Assembly: GCA_020631355.1 (NCBI GenBank)
Contig: JAHDHL010000031.1
Coordinates: 10,159 to 58,246 of the forward strand
Direction of reading: 5' to 3'
Length of the DNA stretch: 48,088 bases
Source: Saprospiraceae bacterium
GTDB taxonomy: Bacteria; Bacteroidota; Bacteroidia; Chitinophagales; Saprospiraceae
Numbering within the stretch: the stretch's first letter is position 1; each line of letters begins with the position of its first letter. Positions 23,226-30,913 of this stretch are shown piece after piece. Both the position numbers and the translations under genes were made by a program. Below the pieces are notes generated by a model. That model searched no databases. It was given only the letters and a program-made list of their open reading frames with translations, and had not been told where the DNA came from.

Positions 23226-24101
23226 ATGAAAGGAGGAATACCTCAGATATATTACAAGAATGATGACCTCAATATTGAAGTCATGGATTTCACCTTACTA
23301 TTCGATAAGCTTTATAAGCTTAAGGACCATGACCCGTTTGCCATACATAAAATCAAGTTTTACTTCATTATCGTCATCACCAAAAATTCGTATACCCATT
23401 ATCTTGATTTCAAGTCCTACAATGTAGAAGAAGGCAGTGCGATGTTCATTGCCAAAAACCAGATACACCACTTCACTAAGAATACCAGGGAAGCACAAGG
23501 ATACGCCATTGTTTTTAGTAGCCAATTCGTAGATAAATATTATTTCCTTTCCGGTAATTCCAAACTCAATCGATTATTCAATTATCATATCGAAACACCT
23601 GTGATACAGAAATCAGATATGAATGATGATAATATTTTGGAAATCGCCAGTAAACTGCACGAGGAATATACCTATCCGAATACTTTCATTAAGTCAGACA
23701 TCATGGGTTCATTACTACATGTACTCTTGCTTAAGGCAGAGAGAGCCAAGGCATCCCAATCCATTGGCCATATCAATTTACAATGGTTGGAAATATTCAA
23801 TAAGTTCAAGAACCTCCTTGAAAAGGATTATGTAAAGACAAGAAGTTCTAGGGCTTATGCTTCCACATTATTGATATCCTACAAGTTTCTGAATGATATC
23901 GTAAAGGAACTGACAGGCAAGACCGTAAAGGCATTCATTGATGATTTTGTCATCATAGAAATCAAGCGATACCTTGTGTCATCCACGCTCACCATCAAGG
24001 AAATAAGCTACCAAACCGGATTTGAGGAACCTGCCAATATGATAAAATTCTTCAAGAAAAGAACCAAGACCACACCTTTCAAATTCAGGCAGGAAATATA
24101 G
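23226..24101 (+). CDS. AraC family transcriptional regulator, paralogue of 10187
   Basis: 291 residues with the same architecture as the protein at 10187: an N-terminal cupin-like sensing domain (KFYFIIVITKNSYTHYLDF, then SAMFIAKNQIHHF) and a C-terminal double HTH with LTIKEISYQTGFEEPANMI and KFFKKRTKTTPFKF. The two proteins align over the whole length. Its gene is followed at once by the best copy of the direct-repeat operator (24109-24173) and the four-domain SnoaL/ABM lipoprotein. It probably activates that promoter; since the operators are alike, cross-regulation with the 10187 protein is possible. The inducer is unknown. Confidence 0.92.
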   Translation: MKGGIPQIYYKNDDLNIEVMDFTLLFDKLYKLKDHDPFAIHKIKFYFIIVITKNSYTHYLDFKSYNVEEGSAMFIAKNQIHHFTKNTREAQGYAIVFSSQFVDKYYFLSGNSKLNRLFNYHIETPVIQKSDMNDDNILEIASKLHEEYTYPNTFIKSDIMGSLLHVLLLKAERAKASQSIGHINLQWLEIFNKFKNLLEKDYVKTRSSRAYASTLLISYKFLNDIVKELTGKTVKAFIDDFVIIEIKRYLVSSTLTIKEISYQTGFEEPANMIKFFKKRTKTTPFKFRQEI

Positions 24102-24108
24102 CCCCAGG

Positions 24109-24173
24109 TTACACTTTTACCGTTTTTAGCATCACTTTTACAATCAGGAAAACTGTCCCTACCCGTAGTTTTG
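24109..24173 (+). promoter_or_regulatory. AraC-type direct-repeat operator and promoter of the 24193 gene
   Basis: TTACACTTTTACC starts at 24109. ACTTTTA occurs at 24113-24119 and 24134-24140, in direct orientation 21 bp apart. A perfect -7 box, TAGTTTTG, is at 24166-24173, 57 nt from the site start, and the ATG follows 19 nt behind it. Same arrangement as at 861-925 and 11064-11128. Confidence 0.78.
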
Positions 24174-24192
24174 TGTATCAAAACTATACATT

Positions 24193-25644
24193 ATGAAATA
24201 CAATTTTATTGTCTTGGGTGTACTCAGTATCCTGATGTCAGGTTGTAGTAGTGAAACCCAATCCGTATTGGAAATCACCAGATTCAAACCCAAATCAACA
24301 ACCAATATCCAGACATTTAATGAATTGGATGCCAAGGTAGAAGAAAACTTTACCAGTAAGCAGAACGGCTTCATCAGAAGGCAAAGTGCCATGGATGCCA
24401 ACGGTGAATATGTCGTTGTTGTTTATTGGAATACCATGGAGGACGCAGCTGCATCCATGAAGAAATTCATGGCGGACGAATCCGTTGCGGAATATGCTTC
24501 CATGATTGATGCCTCTACAATGAAAATGGCTCGTTACAACATAGAAGTACCATTTAAGGCCGATGATAGTAAATTCATTGAAATCATGTCATACATGGTC
24601 CAACCGGGAATGGATATGGCTTCCTTCAATAAGACGAATAAGAAAGTGGAAACAGGATTCACTGCCAAGCAGAAAGGATTCGTGCAACGTATCACAGGAG
24701 TGAGTGAGGAGGGTGAACAGGTTGTCGCTGTTTATTGGGACAACAAGGAACATTCCGATGCAGCCCTACAACCATTCATGCAAAATGAAATCTCCAAGGA
24801 ATTCATGTCTATGATGGATCAGTCCACCATGCAAATGGGCCGATACCAAACATTGGATGTACTAAATACCAATACTATGGAAATATCAAACAAAGACAAG
24901 GCTGTTGCCTTATTGAACAGCTTCAACACGGGTGACCAAACACCCATTTCGTACATCAATCCTGAGAAATACATCCAACACAACCTATCCGTTGGTGATG
25001 GTCTGGAAGGATTCGGTGAAGTGATGAAGCATGCACCTCCACAGGGATTCAAGGCCAATGTGGTCAGGGCATTCGAGGATGGGGATTATGTGGTTACCCA
25101 TACGGAGTATGATTTCTTTGGTCCAAAGGCCGGATTCGATGTTTTCAGATTTGAGGATGGCAAAATCGTAGAGCACTGGGACAATCTATTGGAAGTCCAA
25201 CCTCCGAATCCAAGTGGAAGAACCCAATTCGATGGTGCAACGGAATTCTCTGATTTGGATAAGACCGAAGACAATAAGAAAGTGATTCGCGGATTCATTG
25301 AAAATGTCATCATCAACCACGAAAATGATAAGCTAACCACTTACATCAATCCTGAAAAATACATCCAACACAATCCTGCAGTAGCAGATGGTTTGGATGG
25401 TTTCGGTGCTGCAATGAAATACTTTGCCGAAAACGGACTCGTAATGGAATATACCCAATTACACAAGGTACTTGGAAAAGGTAACTTCGTATTGGCCATG
25501 AGTGAGGGTAAGTTCGGCAAGGGTGAGCATACCTCATTCTACGATCTTTTCCGTTTGGAAAATGGACAAATAGTAGAGCATTGGGATGTTATCTCCCCTA
25601 TTCCACCACAATCGGAATGGAAAAATGAAAATGGAAAATTCTAA
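24193..25644 (+). CDS. Four-domain lipoprotein: two ABM-like plus two SnoaL-like domains
   Basis: 483 residues. The signal peptide ends in MSGC (Cys18, lipidated). Residues about 25-115 and 125-217 are two copies of a dimeric alpha/beta-barrel (ABM-like, ferredoxin-like) domain, each with TFNELDAKVEENFTSKQNGF / SFNKTNKKVETGFTAKQKGF, a VVVYW or VAVYWD strand and a final S-T-M-x-M-(A/G)-R-Y. Residues about 232-345 and 360-470 are two SnoaL-like domains, each with YINPEKYIQHN, G-L-(E/D)-G-F-G, DxFRFEDGKIVEHWD or DLFRLENGQIVEHWD. Both halves are internal duplications. ABM and SnoaL folds bind small hydrophobic or polyketide-like molecules; here they are tethered outside the cytoplasm. Which reaction, if any, occurs is unknown. 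It is the direct target of the AraC promoter. Confidence 0.88.
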   Translation: MKYNFIVLGVLSILMSGCSSETQSVLEITRFKPKSTTNIQTFNELDAKVEENFTSKQNGFIRRQSAMDANGEYVVVVYWNTMEDAAASMKKFMADESVAEYASMIDASTMKMARYNIEVPFKADDSKFIEIMSYMVQPGMDMASFNKTNKKVETGFTAKQKGFVQRITGVSEEGEQVVAVYWDNKEHSDAALQPFMQNEISKEFMSMMDQSTMQMGRYQTLDVLNTNTMEISNKDKAVALLNSFNTGDQTPISYINPEKYIQHNLSVGDGLEGFGEVMKHAPPQGFKANVVRAFEDGDYVVTHTEYDFFGPKAGFDVFRFEDGKIVEHWDNLLEVQPPNPSGRTQFDGATEFSDLDKTEDNKKVIRGFIENVIINHENDKLTTYINPEKYIQHNPAVADGLDGFGAAMKYFAENGLVMEYTQLHKVLGKGNFVLAMSEGKFGKGEHTSFYDLFRLENGQIVEHWDVISPIPPQSEWKNENGKF

Positions 25645-25702
25645 CACAATATCTTACTAGAACCCGTGCATACTTCATTGGTAACAATGAGAATATGAGA
25701 GT

Positions 25703-25744
25703 ATCCCGAATTTTGGCTTGTCCTAGAATTCGGGATTATTTTTT
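25703..25744 (+). terminator. Intrinsic terminator of the 24193 gene
   Basis: ATCCCGAATT at 25703-25712 pairs perfectly with AATTCGGGAT at 25727-25736 and is followed by TATTTTTT. Confidence 0.9.
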
Positions 25745-25812
25745 GTACCTAAACTATTAGTATGAAATAATGTAACCCAGATGTGAATAATCGTTAGGAT
25801 AAATACCATTGA

Positions 25813-25820
25813 TATATTAG
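25813..25820 (+). promoter_or_regulatory. Promoter-like TATATTAG box of the 25838 gene
   Basis: TATATTAG, followed by TTCTATATC exactly as at 10098-10114, 17 nt before the ATG at 25838. Confidence 0.45.
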
Positions 25821-25837
25821 TTCTATATCCGATTTGC

Positions 25838-26539
25838 ATGCAACATTTAATTCCTATTATATCATCCTTATTTCTCATCCTAACCATCAGTTGTTCCAAC
25901 CAAGACAGCTATGATACAGATGATTTACATTATTTATGCGACAGGACTGTCTCAGAACTTAATCGCTGTCTTATCAAACTACATCAGGAGGATACAACAA
26001 TTATTAACTCCGAACTTAAGAACCTAACCCTTAACCTTATTGATAGCCTCAAACAATACCATATTAAGGGAGCAGCGATATATCTTCAACAATTCAACCC
26101 ATCAGTTCATACGGATAAAAATGTTTCCTTAACAAGGATACTTCCTAATAATTGGAATGATAATATCTCAAGATTAAATATGGATATCAATAATCCATTA
26201 AAGACACTGCTTCATATTGAGCGTACCTATTTTTCCATTTTCCAAAACATACAACGAGTTTGTGGAGGATTCCCAATACCTGAGATAATTATACCGCAGA
26301 ATGATACACTCACGCTGAGGGCCAATAAAACCTACAAATTCCCTTTTCAACTCATGAATCATCAAAACGAAAGTATATGTCTAGAACATGTTAGCCCGAG
26401 CCATCTAATACTTCAGACACCTACTTACACCAATCAAATATTAGAATGGGAATATGAAATAAAGGTCAGGAATGTTCTTTCAAATGAAACGCTCAAAATC
26501 AAAGAAACAAAACCATACCGATTGATTCGAAATAATTAA
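25838..26539 (+). CDS. Lipoprotein, unknown function
   Basis: 233 residues; the signal peptide ends in TISC (Cys19). The first half is helical, with a possible short coiled coil around ELKNLTLNLIDSLKQYH. The second half is beta-rich (IIIPQNDTLTLRANKTYKFPFQ, EWEYEIKVRN), similar in style to Ig-like segments in gliding-associated proteins, but I make no family call. Codon and base use is AT-rich. It starts a run of lipoproteins and small unknown proteins that extends to 29709. Confidence 0.65.
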   Translation: MQHLIPIISSLFLILTISCSNQDSYDTDDLHYLCDRTVSELNRCLIKLHQEDTTIINSELKNLTLNLIDSLKQYHIKGAAIYLQQFNPSVHTDKNVSLTRILPNNWNDNISRLNMDINNPLKTLLHIERTYFSIFQNIQRVCGGFPIPEIIIPQNDTLTLRANKTYKFPFQLMNHQNESICLEHVSPSHLILQTPTYTNQILEWEYEIKVRNVLSNETLKIKETKPYRLIRNN

Positions 26540-26615
26540 GAGCCTAAAACCGGTTAATCTTGGCCATCTGTTAAAATGATGGCGTTGATATATAAAATAC
26601 CATGAAATGAGTTTT

Positions 26616-26660
26616 ACAAGGATGAATCCTTAGTGAGGAATCTTTCCTTGTCATTTTTAT
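26616..26660 (+). terminator. Hairpin terminator behind the 25838 gene
   Basis: ACAAGGA at 26616-26622 and TCCTTGT at 26645-26651 form the outer stem, with an inner GATGAATCCT / AGGAATC pairing, followed by CATTTTTAT. It ends 20 nt before the next start codon at 26680. Confidence 0.6.
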
Positions 26661-26679
26661 CTCAGCAAACAATACTGTT

Positions 26680-27417
26680 ATGAAATCAGTGCTACTTTCT
26701 ATTCTCATTGTTCTTCCTATTTTCCTTTACAGCCAGAATGATACGTATATCGGTTTGGAATTCGGTCCTAAATTCGATATCTACCAAAACGTTGATAATG
26801 GGGAATACCTACATACTCCTCCATTTTTCTCCACGCCTATCGTAGGCTTAGTCCTTGGGCAGGAAATCAATGACTACCTATCTCTTGAAACAGGTGTTTT
26901 CATCAATGATTATTTTGAGAGTTTCAGGATAAGGGGTGATTTCGGATATTCTTCCTCCAATGCAATTGTAGCCATTCAGATTCCGGTTAGAATCAGAGGC
27001 AAACTACCCATCGTAAAGGATAAGTTCGATGTATCGGCTCATCTAGGATATTCCCTGGCACTCAATACCAGCTATGGCAGCACAGGTGGCTCAGGGAGTT
27101 TTTCCACTATACCCAATTCCGTTTCCCTGGATAGTATCCGTACGCAGGCTGTCTCCAATTACAGCCTTAGGAAAACCTACCATCTGGTGGACATGGGCTT
27201 ATCCTTGGATTATACATTCAAAAGTAAGATTACGCTCAGCCTAATGGGAAATTACCTCAGAGGATTCAATAGAGTCGTAGAAATGGATGTAAAATATTGG
27301 ATTAATGACCAACCCGAACAAACCGCACTCGTCTATTCCAATGGTGATTATTATAGTATAATGCTAGGAATAAAATATCCGATAAGTAATCTATGGAAAA
27401 AGAAACAAAAGGAATGA
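26680..27417 (+). CDS. Outer-membrane beta-barrel protein (PorT-like family)
   Basis: 245 residues. A signal peptide (MKSVLLSILIVLPIFLYSQ) precedes a barrel of the outer-membrane beta-barrel domain type common in Bacteroidota: YIGLEFGPKF, a long loop, LSLETGVFINDYF, IQIPVRIRGKLP with the usual I-P-(V/L) motif, FDVSAHLGYSLAL, VDMGLSLDYTF and DYYSIMLGIKYPI. After the last strand a basic tail (SNLWKKKQKE) projects, likely into the periplasm. It is probably a small structural or binding barrel; no substrate can be given. Confidence 0.82.
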   Translation: MKSVLLSILIVLPIFLYSQNDTYIGLEFGPKFDIYQNVDNGEYLHTPPFFSTPIVGLVLGQEINDYLSLETGVFINDYFESFRIRGDFGYSSSNAIVAIQIPVRIRGKLPIVKDKFDVSAHLGYSLALNTSYGSTGGSGSFSTIPNSVSLDSIRTQAVSNYSLRKTYHLVDMGLSLDYTFKSKITLSLMGNYLRGFNRVVEMDVKYWINDQPEQTALVYSNGDYYSIMLGIKYPISNLWKKKQKE

Positions 27418-27472
27418 GTCAGAGGAATGTAGTACCTTAATGGATTCAATCCCTATGTAAAATCCGAATCCA

Positions 27473-28048
27473 ATGACGAACGAAATCCCAACTCACATCT
27501 ACCATTATTATGAAAGGAAGAAGGGTCCTTTCATGAATATTTCTAACCAACCCTATCAAAAGGCCAAAAAAATCCTAGATGATATCAAGGTGGGATTCAA
27601 TAGTAAAAGACCGGATGATTATCTTGATCAAAGGATACTCCTTGAACAAAAATTAAAATCCGCTTTCATTGAAAAAGGTGGTAGGCCAACAAGAAACGAC
27701 CCATTCTATTTCACCTTAGGTCCTTGTGAATGGTTGGAAACCTGGTACGAAGATACGGCCATCATTGAGATACCTTTGGAATTATTCAAGGATTGTACTC
27801 ATATCAGTTTTACATTTCCGGACAGTATGATTTCCTATCAAATTGCAGAAATGGAAAGATTTTCCAAATACAGGAACCCATACAATGGTAAAGTGCTCCT
27901 AAAGGAAGAAATAATTACTTTTATCTCAATATTCGGATTGCCCTCAAAAGATAAGTGGGCCCACATCCCAGAACAACAATTCAATAGATATATTGAGGTA
28001 CAGGTATGGGACGACAGCATCATTCATGATTTTTTGGGCCAATTTTAA
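27473..28048 (+). CDS. Conserved hypothetical cytosolic protein
   Basis: 191 residues, no signal peptide. It reads as a single folded domain: N-terminal IPTHIYHYYERKKGPFMNISN, then AKKILDDIK, RPDDYLDQRILLEQKLKSAFIEKGGRPTRNDPFYFTLG, a strand with W-L-E-T-W-Y, and a final FNRYIEVQVWDD. I recall proteins of this pattern as uncharacterised conserved proteins in Firmicutes and Bacteroidota, where the H-x-Y-H-Y-Y start suggests a binding pocket, but no function is established that I know of. Confidence 0.65.
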   Translation: MTNEIPTHIYHYYERKKGPFMNISNQPYQKAKKILDDIKVGFNSKRPDDYLDQRILLEQKLKSAFIEKGGRPTRNDPFYFTLGPCEWLETWYEDTAIIEIPLELFKDCTHISFTFPDSMISYQIAEMERFSKYRNPYNGKVLLKEEIITFISIFGLPSKDKWAHIPEQQFNRYIEVQVWDDSIIHDFLGQF

Positions 28049-28104
28049 ATCGGGAATAAAATTGATATGAATTATCATTAAATTGGAATTAGAATTCATA
28101 GATA

Positions 28105-28770
28105 ATGAAAGGATTATTACTCTTAATTACAACCATCATATTGATAATCAGTTGTACGAACTCCCAATCAGATGAGGATAAAAAACCTGATTTGGGCACC
28201 AGATTGGATTGTTGCAACCACATTATTAATCACCTCAATCCTAATGACTTCGAATACCTAATCGATAGTCTGGAACAGTTGGAACAACAAGCAGTTCAAG
28301 AACCCGTATATTTTCTCAACACCAAGGATGTCATCAGTGTTCTAGTTAATATCAATGGCGATATCTTGATTCGTGCAGAAATGATCAGTGACCTGGAGGA
28401 ACTCAGGAAAAGGGTTGAGAAAATGTATAATAATCCCGATGATTATGAAGCTTATGCGACTGTGGAGGAAGTCGATGTGAACGGAAAAACCATTAGGAAA
28501 TCCAAGGGACTGATATCCATAAAAAAGGATAGATTATTACCCAAGAAAAAATACCTGAAAATCCTAAAAATTCTTTTTGAAATCGTCCATCAACATCGAA
28601 ACGAAGCCGCCTTAGAATTATTCGATAAGAATATTTATAATTTAACGGAAGAAGAATACAGTACTTTTTCGGATGTATTCAATGAATGTCCCATCAGTCT
28701 CATTCACTCGAATAATACCCCTCCGCCACCACCTCCTCCTCCGTTACCCAATTCTCTGAAAAGAGGTTAA
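28105..28770 (+). CDS. Lipoprotein with a C-terminal polyproline stretch
   Basis: 221 residues; the signal peptide ends in IISC (Cys17). The mature part is charged and mostly helical, with DSLEQLEQQAVQEP and DLEELRKRVEKMYNN that may form coiled coil, and a middle KTIRKSKGLISIKK. Near the end are eight successive Pro, then LPNSLKRG. A polyproline II rod at the end of a surface lipoprotein could act as a spacer or protein-binding tail. No family is recognised. The next gene follows after 17 nt. Confidence 0.68.
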   Translation: MKGLLLLITTIILIISCTNSQSDEDKKPDLGTRLDCCNHIINHLNPNDFEYLIDSLEQLEQQAVQEPVYFLNTKDVISVLVNINGDILIRAEMISDLEELRKRVEKMYNNPDDYEAYATVEEVDVNGKTIRKSKGLISIKKDRLLPKKKYLKILKILFEIVHQHRNEAALELFDKNIYNLTEEEYSTFSDVFNECPISLIHSNNTPPPPPPPPLPNSLKRG

Positions 28771-28787
28771 TTGATAATTATCATATA

Positions 28788-29402
28788 ATGAATTATAAAT
28801 ACCTATTCTTCCTTCTGATGACCATCTATTCTTGTGGCGGACCAACTCCAAAAGAAGAAAAAGAAGAACCGACAGATCCACTCGTCCGTGAACATAACAT
28901 CACTTTTGTTCGTGGCGAATTGGAACTTCCTTTGGAATATATGAGTATCAGAAGTGACGATTTAAGAAAGCATCTTCTTTCTAAGGAAGATCTCGTCTTT
29001 GACGAAAGTCTGATACAATTCATTGATGTATTGAATTTCGCAGAAGCTGATTATCAGATTTTTGTGGACTCTACCAATTACAATAATAACATCTGGATGT
29101 TCAAGGAGGAATACGGTGTATTCAACAAGGAGGATTCCGGATATATTCTTGGCAACCTACAAAATGATTTGGTTCCCTACTGGACCAATAACGGATACGA
29201 TGTAGAAAAGATTGAAAGTACATTCAAGAAAAATAAATACATCAGAATATTCAAGGCCAAATACAGTATGACAAAGGATGCCTACACCAAATTCATGACT
29301 TTCTATCTCATTACGACCCAAAAATATACGCTGACTATCAATGTTCACAATGAATACGGTGAGGATTTTGAGCAATACCTTAAAAATATCCGGACATTCT
29401 AA
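28788..29402 (+). CDS. Lipoprotein, unknown function
   Basis: 204 residues; the signal peptide ends in IYSC (Cys16), then Gly-Gly and a Glu/Lys linker. The mature domain begins ITFVRGELELPLEYMSI and contains repeated beta-strand and loop units ending TFYLITTQKYTLTINVHNEYGEDFEQYLKNI. Proteins with this last pattern, a strand followed by E-x-x-L-K-x-I, occur among small Bacteroidota surface proteins of unknown function. Spacing to both neighbours is short (17 and 10 nt), so 28105, 28788 and 29413 are one operon. Confidence 0.68.
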   Translation: MNYKYLFFLLMTIYSCGGPTPKEEKEEPTDPLVREHNITFVRGELELPLEYMSIRSDDLRKHLLSKEDLVFDESLIQFIDVLNFAEADYQIFVDSTNYNNNIWMFKEEYGVFNKEDSGYILGNLQNDLVPYWTNNGYDVEKIESTFKKNKYIRIFKAKYSMTKDAYTKFMTFYLITTQKYTLTINVHNEYGEDFEQYLKNIRTF

Positions 29403-29412
29403 GGACTTACTT

Positions 29413-29709
29413 ATGTACTATAAAATATCAACGTTATTCGTATATACTATCCTAATGATTTTTTTCATTCTTATCACTAATGGTTATGTAACTTTTGGTC
29501 ATGGCTTGGGTGACGTGACGCTCTGGTTGATGCTCATTGTATTTTTATTATTGTTGGCCGGATATGTATTCTTTTCCATCAAAAAGGAAAAATCATTCAA
29601 GGGAATATTCTGGATTTCATTCTTTGCACTTTGTATCTTCTTATTGAAGATATCATTCCTGAGAGGTGCCGAAATGCCATGGAACGGCCAATTATTCTTT
29701 CATTTCTAA
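29413..29709 (+). CDS. Small membrane protein, unknown function
   Basis: 98 residues from the ATG at 29413. An upstream ATG at 29341 lies inside the previous gene and would add a hydrophilic tail, so it is not favoured. Three transmembrane segments are visible (about 7-27, 34-56 and 65-82), with short loops such as KKEKSFKG. Many small accessory membrane proteins look like this; no family is recognised. Confidence 0.6.
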   Translation: MYYKISTLFVYTILMIFFILITNGYVTFGHGLGDVTLWLMLIVFLLLLAGYVFFSIKKEKSFKGIFWISFFALCIFLLKISFLRGAEMPWNGQLFFHF

Positions 29710-29760
29710 ATTTTTTTTCCTTGTATTATTTCCAATGAACCGCCAATAAATCCTAGCCAC

Positions 29761-30768
29761 ATGAATCACAGTATCAAAGCATTGATGGATGAAGTCCTTA
29801 AGGATGAAATAGATTACCCATCACTTAAAAATAAAATTGATGCATATAAAGCATCCTTATTAGATGTCAGTCAACTGGATATAGAATCCCAGAGTAATAA
29901 AACCGACTTACATTTCAAGAATGGCATTGCCATCAGTACAAGTTATGCAGCCTTGTGTGTGGATGATATCATTAGAACCCGACAATTCATCAGGGGATTA
30001 TATTATGCAGTACAAAAAACTAGAGAAAATAAATCCGGAGCCGTAAGGGTACTCTATGCGGGTACCGGGCCCTTTGCCACACTTGCCCTTCCACTCATGT
30101 CCCATTTCAAACCGGACGCACTCCAATTCATTTTTTTGGAAGTCAATACATCCACAATTGAATACTTGAACCTTGTCATCAATGAATTGGATATCCGTGA
30201 ATATGTGGATGCTATCATCTGTGCAGATGCTACGACATTCAACCTAACTGATGTGCTGCCCGTTGATATACTAATCAGTGAAACCATGCAGCATGCCTTG
30301 GTCAAGGAAATGCAAGTACCCATCATGCTGAACCTTGTCAAGCAACTACCAAAGGAAACTATCCTGATTCCCAAAAATATCAGTCTCGAGCTATCATATC
30401 TCAGGACCGATGCCCAAATGATTCTCAATGAAAAACCTCATTTGCGTTATCGGAAGATACAAACCATCATGGATTTCAATAGTCAATTCATAGAGGATTA
30501 CAATAATGAAAAAGGAATTGGAGATGATATTATCCCATTATGCCAAAATGTTGATTTCCGGGAAGAAAATACAGAACAATACGATAAGTTAGCCATCAAT
30601 ACATCCATCAATATCTTCGAAAATGAATGGATATTACCTGACCAAAGCGGACTGACCATTCCGAAAATTATTCTTAATCTGGAAAATGCCCATAGTGACA
30701 AGAGTAAAATATCATTGTATTATAATTTCCAATCCGAACCCATCTTCGAATATGTTTTGAGTGAATGA
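29761..30768 (+). CDS. PRMT-like S-adenosylmethionine-dependent methyltransferase
   Basis: 335 residues. Residues about 40-90 form a helical start, then the SAM site VRVLYAGTGPFATLAL, the acidic end of strand 2 (FIFLEVNTSTIEYLN), CADATTFNL and VDILISETMQHALVKEMQVPIM. The SET-x-M-x(4)-KE stretch resembles the double-Glu loop of arginine methyltransferases (S-E-x-M-x(6-8)-E), and the C-terminal part is beta-rich as in their barrel domain. Protein arginine methylation is therefore one possibility, but the bacterial target is unknown and small-molecule methylation is equally open. Cytosolic, in its own transcript. Confidence 0.8.
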   Translation: MNHSIKALMDEVLKDEIDYPSLKNKIDAYKASLLDVSQLDIESQSNKTDLHFKNGIAISTSYAALCVDDIIRTRQFIRGLYYAVQKTRENKSGAVRVLYAGTGPFATLALPLMSHFKPDALQFIFLEVNTSTIEYLNLVINELDIREYVDAIICADATTFNLTDVLPVDILISETMQHALVKEMQVPIMLNLVKQLPKETILIPKNISLELSYLRTDAQMILNEKPHLRYRKIQTIMDFNSQFIEDYNNEKGIGDDIIPLCQNVDFREENTEQYDKLAINTSINIFENEWILPDQSGLTIPKIILNLENAHSDKSKISLYYNFQSEPIFEYVLSE

Positions 30769-30827
30769 AATTGAATCCTAGTATAAAAGGATAAGAGTAT
30801 GACTCATATATCCGCAGACTTCCAATT

Positions 30828-30896
30828 ACTTTTACATGCTTTTTACACTATTTTACAACGATTAACTCAGTAATACGAGCTTTCAGGATAGGTTGC
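30828..30896 (+). promoter_or_regulatory. Possible AraC-type operator and promoter of the 30914 gene
   Basis: TTTTAC occurs three times, at 30830, 30841 and 30851, thus about one helical turn apart. ACTTTTA at 30828-30834 and TATTTTA at 30849-30855 are 21 bp apart, as in the three AraC-type operators elsewhere. TAGGTTGC at 30889-30896 is a weak -7 box 18 nt before the ATG. The spacing to the -7 box differs by several bases from the other sites, so the assignment is tentative. Confidence 0.35.
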
Positions 30897-30913
30897 AGTC
30901 TAAAATCACAGTT

